NCBI GenBank assembly: GCA_018648945.1
Contig: JABGQJ010000396.1
Location: 1 to 7,214 of the forward strand
Source: Victivallales bacterium
GTDB lineage: Bacteria; Verrucomicrobiota; Lentisphaeria; Oligosphaerales; Lenti-02
Direction of reading: 5' to 3'
Length of the DNA stretch: 7,214 bases
Every line of letters starts with the position of its first letter. Position 1 is the stretch's first letter. The notes beneath the pieces are model-generated. The model was not told the origin of the DNA. It saw nothing but the letters and a program-made list of their open reading frames with translations, and searched no databases. Shown here in pieces: positions 1 through 7,214 of the stretch. Made by a program: the position numbers and the translations under genes.

Positions 1-2782
<2,782 letters not shown>

Positions 2783-2786
<4 letters not shown>

Positions 2787-2980
2787 AGGTACCCATCGCC
2801 AAGGATGGCTTCACCAGAGCCCTGCCCCTGCAGGAGCTCCTGCTGAGGTACAGACCTTCCCACATTGCCGCCAACGATAGGGGACATGGCGGTCTGTGCA
2901 ACGCCCATCCAGACAAGCCGACCCAGAAGAACTGCCTGCCGGAAGAGCTGCGTAGACTTGCTCCGACCGCCTGCCAGTGA
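2783..2980 (+). CDS. Possible small protein of 65 residues, translationally coupled
   Basis: An open frame fills the gap between the kinase and the cyclase. Its GTG overlaps the kinase TGA (GTGA at 2783-2786), a strong GAGGAGG precedes the start, and its stop overlaps the ribosome binding site of the next gene. That is the layout expected of a coupled cistron. Third codon positions are about three-quarters G or C, in keeping with a GC-rich genome, but it uses several AGA/AGG arginine codons. The product is hydrophilic, begins MKVPIAKDG, and has three scattered cysteines (Cys39, Cys51, Cys64), with no signal peptide, membrane segment or motif that I recognise. If real, it could be a small modulator of the kinase-to-cyclase relay, but that is inferred from position only. 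The alternative is a non-coding spacer whose frame happens to be open. Confidence 0.4.
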
Positions 2981-2983
2981 GGA
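2979..2983 (+). promoter_or_regulatory. Shine-Dalgarno for the diguanylate cyclase gene
   Basis: GAGGA sits six bases before the ATG at 2990 and shares two bases with the stop codon of the preceding small frame. It supports the chosen start of the receiver-GGDEF gene and suggests that its translation follows that of the upstream cistron. Confidence 0.6.
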
Positions 2984-2989
2984 CCAACC

Positions 2990-3943
2990 ATGCGCATCCT
3001 GATCGCTGATGATGATCTTACCTCCCGCAACGTCCTGGCGGCCGTTCTCAGGAAAGTCGGGTACGAGGTGACGGAAACGGCTGACGGTGCCGAGGCGTGG
3101 GAGGAGCTGCAGAAGCCCGACGCGCCCCGGATGGCCGTTCTTGACTGGATGATGCCGGCAATGGACGGGCTGGAGGTGGTGCGCCGGGTCCGCGCCCTGC
3201 CAACCGATCAGCCGCCATATATTATCATGCTGACCTCCAAAGTGGAGAAAGCCGACATCATCGCCGGGCTGGACAACGGGGCCGACGACTACTTGGCCAA
3301 GCCGTTTCATCCGAACGAACTGCGAGCCCGGGTCGGGGTTGGCCGACGCCTGGTCGAGATGCAGAGCGAGCTGCGACAGGCCCGCAATGCGTTGGCGCAT
3401 CAGGCCACGCACGACCCCCTGACGGGGATTCTCAACCGCCGAGCCGTCGAGTCGGCCCTCGCCCGTGAGCTTGCTCGAGAACAGCGCCAACACAACGGCT
3501 TGGCGGTGGGCATCTGCGACATTGATCACTTCAAGAAGGTCAACGACACCCACGGGCACCCGGTGGGAGACGAGGTGCTTTGCGGGGTCGTGCGCCTGCT
3601 GGAGAACGGCCTGCGAGAGTACGACTGTCTGGCGCGCATCGGCGGCGAGGAGTTCCTGGTCATCACGCCGGATGTCAGGGCGGACGGCGCGGACGAGCTC
3701 TTCGGGCGTTTGCGCAAGACGGTCGAGGACCACCCGATCCCCACCGGAGCGGGGCAGGTCTCAATCACCATCAGCGTCGGCGTGAGAATCGTGCGAGAGG
3801 ACGACACCCTCGACACACTGTTCGCGGCGGCAGACACTGCGCTGTATCGGGCGAAAAACACCGGGCGCAATCGGGTCTGCCTTGACGACGCGGCACCCGC
3901 TGGCGAGGATGGTGCCGAGCAGAACGAGGAGCGTGAGGAGTAA
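2990..3943 (+). CDS. Response regulator diguanylate cyclase (REC-GGDEF)
   Basis: Cytoplasmic response regulator of 317 residues that should make cyclic di-GMP from two GTP when its receiver is phosphorylated. The receiver (about 2-118) has the acidic cluster Asp7-Asp9, phospho-acceptor Asp52 in VLDWMMP, Thr82 and Lys104 in AKPF. A helical linker (about 119-138) leads into a GGDEF domain that starts at HDPLTGILNRR and runs to about 297. Metal and GTP residues are visible in DIDHFKKVND (Asp177, Asn185), and the active site is GGEEF at 218-222, an accepted active variant. RxxD (REYD, 209-212) lies exactly five residues before GGEEF, the canonical inhibitory I-site. The size and layout match single-receiver WspR-like cyclases; PleD has two receivers. 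The acidic C-terminal tail (DGAEQNEEREE) has no assigned role. The start has a good ribosome binding site. It lies downstream of the hybrid kinase on the same strand, so that kinase is its probable phosphodonor. No effector is visible in the window. Confidence 0.96.
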   Translation: MRILIADDDLTSRNVLAAVLRKVGYEVTETADGAEAWEELQKPDAPRMAVLDWMMPAMDGLEVVRRVRALPTDQPPYIIMLTSKVEKADIIAGLDNGADDYLAKPFHPNELRARVGVGRRLVEMQSELRQARNALAHQATHDPLTGILNRRAVESALARELAREQRQHNGLAVGICDIDHFKKVNDTHGHPVGDEVLCGVVRLLENGLREYDCLARIGGEEFLVITPDVRADGADELFGRLRKTVEDHPIPTGAGQVSITISVGVRIVREDDTLDTLFAAADTALYRAKNTGRNRVCLDDAAPAGEDGAEQNEEREE

Positions 3944-3962
3944 ACGGCGGGCATCACGACCA

Positions 3963-3990
3963 ACCGGCACGGGCGACGGGGCCCGCCGGT
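3963..3990. terminator. GC-rich hairpin between convergent genes, possible terminator
   Basis: ACCGGC at 3963-3968 pairs with GCCGGT at 3985-3990, and GGGC at 3971-3974 pairs with GCCC at 3981-3984. This leaves a two-base bulge (AC) and a six-base loop. It lies 20 bases after the cyclase stop and about 66 bases after the stop of the opposing gene, where a bidirectional terminator would be expected. Neither strand shows a T-run after the stem, so an intrinsic terminator of the textbook kind is not supported. An alternative 8-bp pairing of 3945-3952 with 3981-3988 uses the same right arm. The rest of 3944-4055 holds nothing that I recognise. Confidence 0.3.
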
Positions 3991-4055
3991 CCCAATCCAA
4001 GCCACGCCAGTGCCCTCGTCCCGCACTCTCCCCCAAACCGCCGCTCGCCACAGGC

Positions 4056-5468
4056 TCAGGGGGCGGAGAAGGCGTGGATTGAGCCGCTGTCGGTGCTGAC
4101 GAAGAGCCGGCCACCAGCAGCGGCGAGGCCGTAGGCTTTGCCATCGACTTCGGCGGCCCACTGGTTGCTGCCGGTCTTGCGGTCGAAGGCCGTTACCTTG
4201 CGGTCTCCCCCGGCGAAGACGAGGTCGGCCGTCACCATCAGGTCGTGCGCGCAGTCGGTGGGCACACTCCATAGTTCGCAGGCGGCCACTTGTTTCTGCA
4301 GTGTTTCCTGGAGCTTGCCGAGCTCACCGATCTCAGTGCGCAAGGCGGCGATGACTTCCTTCTTCCCATTCTTGCCAAGCTTCTTGAGCTTGGCCTCGGC
4401 GCTGCGTCGTTTGGCGGCTGTGCTGCCGTATTGGCGGCTCAGGGGCAGCGAGCGCCCCCAGTCGAACGCGCGCAGTTTGCCGTCGCCAAGTAGGAACACC
4501 ATGCCGCCCGCAATGGCCAGGCGGCGCGCCTTGGGGAAATGCAGCAGACGTTGGCGGGTCTTGGCATCGAACTCGCGCAGCTCGCCATCCGAGCCGTGGT
4601 TCTGGCCGCGCCCATGGATGAACACTCCCTCGGGGGTCACGAGCCCCCAGATGCCGCCGTCCCCGCCCTTCCCGACCTTGCCGAGGGACTTCCCCGTGCG
4701 GAGTTCGCAGACCACGGGTTCCTGCCTCCCCTGAGAGATGAAGAGCCTGTCTGCGGAGGCTGTGAGAGGCCCCTGCATGGTAAAACTGGCGTGCTTCTCC
4801 AGGAACCCGCCGGACGCAGACGGCCGACCGGTGGTCGCATCGAAGGCACACAGGAAGGAAGTTTCCCAGGGCAGCAGCGACATGCCACAGTATGCCAGCC
4901 CGTTCTGGACCAGCACTCCCGTTCGGCAGGGCCAGGTGGAGATCAGCTTGCCATTGGAGATGAGCCACTGCTCCTTCTCTGCGGGCGATCGGGACCACTT
5001 CTCCTTGCCGGTGACGGCATCCAGGCAATAGGCTTTGCCGTCGTCCGAGCCGGCGTAGATTTTGCCGTCGTGCCAAGTGGGTGCCACGCGGACCGGGCCG
5101 CCGGTGGTGGTCGTCCAGAGCGGCCTGCCCGTAGCCGCATCCAGGCAGTGCACACTGTCATCGACCGAGGAGCCAAACCAGAGACGATTGCCCACGGCGA
5201 TGACGAAAAAAGCTGGATCGAAACTGCGCATGGAAGCCAGGTTCTTGCGGCTTGCGTAGGCATCCCACTTGGCGGGTCCAGCCCAGGCCATCTGAGGCCT
5301 TGGGCCCGCGTGCTTCCAGAGGGGAGCCAGCTTGGCAGTCAGGCGCTCGTTGGTCACGTGGCTGCGTCGGTTGTCGTGCCCAAAGGTTGGCCAGTCGTCC
5401 CCTTGGGCCAGGGCTCCCAGGAGAAGCAACGCGATCAGTTGGAGGCCAGGGTTGCGGGCACAGTTCAT
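4056..5468 (-). CDS. Secreted PQQ-like beta-propeller protein
   Basis: Exported beta-propeller protein of 470 residues with no known reaction. The N-terminus (MNCARNPG, then a Leu/Ala-rich stretch to about residue 23) is a Sec-type signal peptide. The mature part opens with DDWPTFGHDNRRS, the usual entry of PQQ-like (BamB-like) propellers. Blade signatures of the type C/F-D-A-x-T-G-x-x-x-W recur near residues 108-118, 148-158, 208-218 and 427-437. Other conserved-looking patches are GSSVDDSVHCLD, GPVRVAPT, SDDGKAYCLD, STWPCRTGVLVQ and VSTDSGSIHAF. A basic helical insert (about 351-397) interrupts the blades. ATG at 5468 is chosen over a longer open frame reaching 5654 because it gives the signal peptide, has GGAGG seven bases upstream, and overlaps the previous stop as ATGA. 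PQQ binding itself is not shown; many members of this fold bind no cofactor. Co-translation with the methyltransferase-propeller gene implies a shared role. Confidence 0.9.
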   Translation of the reverse strand: MNCARNPGLQLIALLLLGALAQGDDWPTFGHDNRRSHVTNERLTAKLAPLWKHAGPRPQMAWAGPAKWDAYASRKNLASMRSFDPAFFVIAVGNRLWFGSSVDDSVHCLDAATGRPLWTTTTGGPVRVAPTWHDGKIYAGSDDGKAYCLDAVTGKEKWSRSPAEKEQWLISNGKLISTWPCRTGVLVQNGLAYCGMSLLPWETSFLCAFDATTGRPSASGGFLEKHASFTMQGPLTASADRLFISQGRQEPVVCELRTGKSLGKVGKGGDGGIWGLVTPEGVFIHGRGQNHGSDGELREFDAKTRQRLLHFPKARRLAIAGGMVFLLGDGKLRAFDWGRSLPLSRQYGSTAAKRRSAEAKLKKLGKNGKKEVIAALRTEIGELGKLQETLQKQVAACELWSVPTDCAHDLMVTADLVFAGGDRKVTAFDRKTGSNQWAAEVDGKAYGLAAAGGRLFVSTDSGSIHAFSAP

Positions 5469-7214
5469 GGCCTTGCCTCCGGGGGCTGCAGGGAACGCGG
5501 GGCGAATCCCAGGGATGTTTCGAGCCAAGTCCCGCAACTGCAGCCGCCGCCGCCTTCGGGGGAGAGCACCAGGCCGCAAGCCGGGATGGTGCTGATCCAG
5601 CAACTGGGCCGCAGATTGGTCCAGGTGCTGACCTTGCCGCCGGCGATGTCCCACATGGCGACCCGGCGGCCCTGACCACGGTAGATCAGGGCACTGCCCG
5701 TCCCCGTGTAGGTGGAACAGCCACTGCGCGCGCCCATCTTTCGCTCCCAGCGCTTGCCGGTCTGCAGATCATAGGCGCGAGGCTCCAGGAACACCGTCGT
5801 GCGATTGAGCACCGGGTGCTGCATATGCCCGCTGTGATTGTCCGACGGCCAGGCGTGCCGGTTCTCCCAGCGGCGTTTCCCGGTCTGTGGATCGTGGCAG
5901 TAGAGATGGTACGAGCCATCGGCGGAAGACGCCAGCACCAGGCTCCCCGGGATCCAGGACATGTACATGACCACCTTCCCGGGGGCGATCTTCGCGGGTT
6001 GACGCCAGATCTCCTTGCCCGTGGCCGTTGCCAGACAGACCAGATCAAGATCGGTCCACAATGCGTCGCCGCATCTGCCGCTGGTATTGCTCTTGAGGGC
6101 AGGATTGCGCGATTCCAGGTAGAAAATGCGCTCGCCACCGAGGGTGATGCTGCTGTTGATGATGGCCGCGCCGGGGGTAACCCAGGTGGGCACGGGCGAC
6201 GAGCCCGAGGCGGGGAAGGCGAACAGTGCCTGCGAGCAGACCTTCTCGGTCCCCCTCCCCGCTTTGGCGTCGTACCAGGCGCCTTTCCCCCAGTAGCCAG
6301 AGAAAGGAGCGCCTCGCGCCACGCGGCTGCCCACGAGCAACTTCCCCGCGCGCCCCACGTAGCCCCATTCGGCGGCAGTGCCGTCTGCTGCCAGGGGCAC
6401 GGCCAGCCGGGCCTTCTCGCGACCATTCCAGGGATCAAGAAGAAAGAGGCTATCGAGCCCCACGACATAGAGCAAATCGTCGTCCAGACACCAGTTGCCG
6501 CAGTCGTGAGGCATATTGACCCGGCGGAGAGCAGGCATTTCGAGCGACCAGAGAATGGTCCCGTTCCAGGCATTGATGGCCACGAGCCGGTTCATGCCCT
6601 GATGAAAAAGCAGGCCTCGGCTCGCCAGCGGAGCGGGCATGCGCGGGTTGCGGTCGATGCCGAAACTCGCTCCGGGCCTGCCCAGCCACTGCACCAGCAG
6701 ATCGCTGGTTGCAGCAGCGCCGCCAATGGCATCCCAGCTGTTCGCCGAATTGCCGCCATCGCCGTATTGGTGGGTCCAGCTTCCCGCATCGGGTAGTGGC
6801 CCGCGGCGCTCGGACCATGCCAGGAAGTCCCCGGACTCCGCAGCGTGCAGGTCGGTGCCTGCCAGCCATGCTGCCATTGCCTTGCGAGTTGTGTCGTCGA
6901 GCCCCTGTTTCGGCGTCTGCAGTCTCAGTTGCCCGCCGTCGGGACGCAGGAGCCGCCGCATCTCCTTCGCCGTGCCGGGACAGCGCCGGTGGAACCAGGC
7001 CTCGGACACGATCAGGTCCGCCAGGCCCGAGGGCATGGGGAGCGCGGCCAAGCTCCCCGCCTGCCGCACGCTTGCTCGCGTGCCGTACACCCCCATTTTC
7101 AGGAGAAAGCTGCGGGCAGCGGCGACGCGGTCCGGGTCATCGTCCAACCCCACGACAGTCATTTCGCTCTGCCGGGAGATCTCGTAAGCCAGACGCCCGT
7201 CCGCCAGTCCGTAG
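5465..7214 (-). CDS. Methyltransferase-like domain fused to PQQ-like beta-propeller (5' partial)
   Basis: The frame is open to the right edge, so the ATG at 7162 is probably internal: the 17 codons before it complete a Rossmann motif I (GLADGRLAYEI). Numbering starts from the first full codon at 7213. Residues 1-100 resemble the SAM-dependent methyltransferase fold: a glycine loop at 2-6, an acidic residue after strand 2 (VVGLDDD, Asp24), LADLIVSE as strand 4, and RLLRPDGG at about 88-95. A linker with GSWTHQYGD (from 144) leads into a PQQ-like propeller with blade signatures such as AINAWNGTILW, LLDPWNGR, CLATATGKEIW, CHDPQTGKRRW and YDLQTGKRW. The C-terminal tail holds Cys538, Cys546, Cys558 and Cys560. 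The fusion matches a large-protein family that I recall from planctomycetes; its substrate and function are unknown. A methyltransferase fold would normally need cytoplasmic SAM, whereas such propellers are usually exported, so its location is unclear. The stop overlaps the next gene as ATGA. Confidence 0.87.
   Translation of the reverse strand, partial: YGLADGRLAYEISRQSEMTVVGLDDDPDRVAAARSFLLKMGVYGTRASVRQAGSLAALPMPSGLADLIVSEAWFHRRCPGTAKEMRRLLRPDGGQLRLQTPKQGLDDTTRKAMAAWLAGTDLHAAESGDFLAWSERRGPLPDAGSWTHQYGDGGNSANSWDAIGGAAATSDLLVQWLGRPGASFGIDRNPRMPAPLASRGLLFHQGMNRLVAINAWNGTILWSLEMPALRRVNMPHDCGNWCLDDDLLYVVGLDSLFLLDPWNGREKARLAVPLAADGTAAEWGYVGRAGKLLVGSRVARGAPFSGYWGKGAWYDAKAGRGTEKVCSQALFAFPASGSSPVPTWVTPGAAIINSSITLGGERIFYLESRNPALKSNTSGRCGDALWTDLDLVCLATATGKEIWRQPAKIAPGKVVMYMSWIPGSLVLASSADGSYHLYCHDPQTGKRRWENRHAWPSDNHSGHMQHPVLNRTTVFLEPRAYDLQTGKRWERKMGARSGCSTYTGTGSALIYRGQGRRVAMWDIAGGKVSTWTNLRPSCWISTIPACGLVLSPEGGGGCSCGTWLETSLGFAPRSLQPPEARP
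5476..5480 (-). promoter_or_regulatory. Shine-Dalgarno that fixes the start of the secreted propeller gene
   Basis: On the minus strand GGAGG lies seven bases before the ATG at 5468, inside the last codons of the methyltransferase-propeller gene. Together with the ATGA overlap it argues that translation starts at 5468 and not at the in-frame ATG at 5654, and that the two cistrons are co-translated. Confidence 0.65.

Noticed and set aside
2830..2843. A 14-base perfect palindrome (GCAGGAGCTCCTGC), a possible operator
   Set aside because: Roughly one such palindrome is expected by chance in a GC-rich window of this size. It lies inside the candidate small frame and no promoter is visible beside it.
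5469..5654. A longer start for the secreted propeller, using the in-frame ATG at 5654
   Set aside because: The extension is Arg/Gln/Pro-rich, overlaps the C-terminus of the previous gene over its whole length, and would bury a good signal peptide. The start at 5468 has GGAGG and the ATGA overlap.
5252..6796. A 514-codon open frame on the plus strand, antisense to the two propeller genes
   Set aside because: It overlaps two minus-strand genes with clear family signatures. Its translation is rich in Arg, Gly, Ala and Pro with no domain pattern. Long antisense frames are common in GC-rich DNA.

Overview
The window is dense, GC-rich bacterial coding sequence with two convergent gene blocks and almost no spare DNA. 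The family of the right-hand genes (a methyltransferase domain joined to a PQQ-like beta-propeller, next to a secreted PQQ-like propeller) is one I associate mainly with Planctomycetota and related PVC-group or uncultured lineages. A planctomycete-like genome is therefore the best guess. This rests on remembered family resemblance, not on a marker gene.

Left block, plus strand (1-3943): a large hybrid sensor histidine kinase enters from the left edge already open (membrane segment, PAS, HisKA, HATPase, two receivers, HPt). It is followed by a possible 65-residue small ORF whose GTG start overlaps the kinase stop, and then by a response regulator carrying a receiver and a GGDEF diguanylate cyclase domain. 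The kinase has every phosphorelay station in cis (His256, Asp547, Asp695, His846). The cyclase receiver (Asp52) is the obvious downstream acceptor, so the block reads as a signal-to-c-di-GMP module. The cyclase has an intact GGEEF active site and an RxxD product-inhibition site.

Junction (3944-4055): about 110 bases between convergent genes. It holds a strong GC-rich hairpin without a T-tract and no gene that I can see.

Right block, minus strand (7214 down to 4056): a gene entering from the right edge encodes the end of a Rossmann SAM-methyltransferase-like domain followed by a PQQ-like propeller and a cysteine-bearing C-terminal tail. Its stop overlaps the start of a second gene (ATGA), which encodes a 470-residue secreted PQQ-like propeller with a signal peptide and its own good ribosome binding site. 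The two are almost certainly co-translated and probably work together. Their biochemical role is unknown.

Both outer genes are truncated by the window edges. The first in-window start codons (57 on plus, 7162 on minus) are probably not the true starts, because the reading frames stay open to the edges and the extra residues fit the families.
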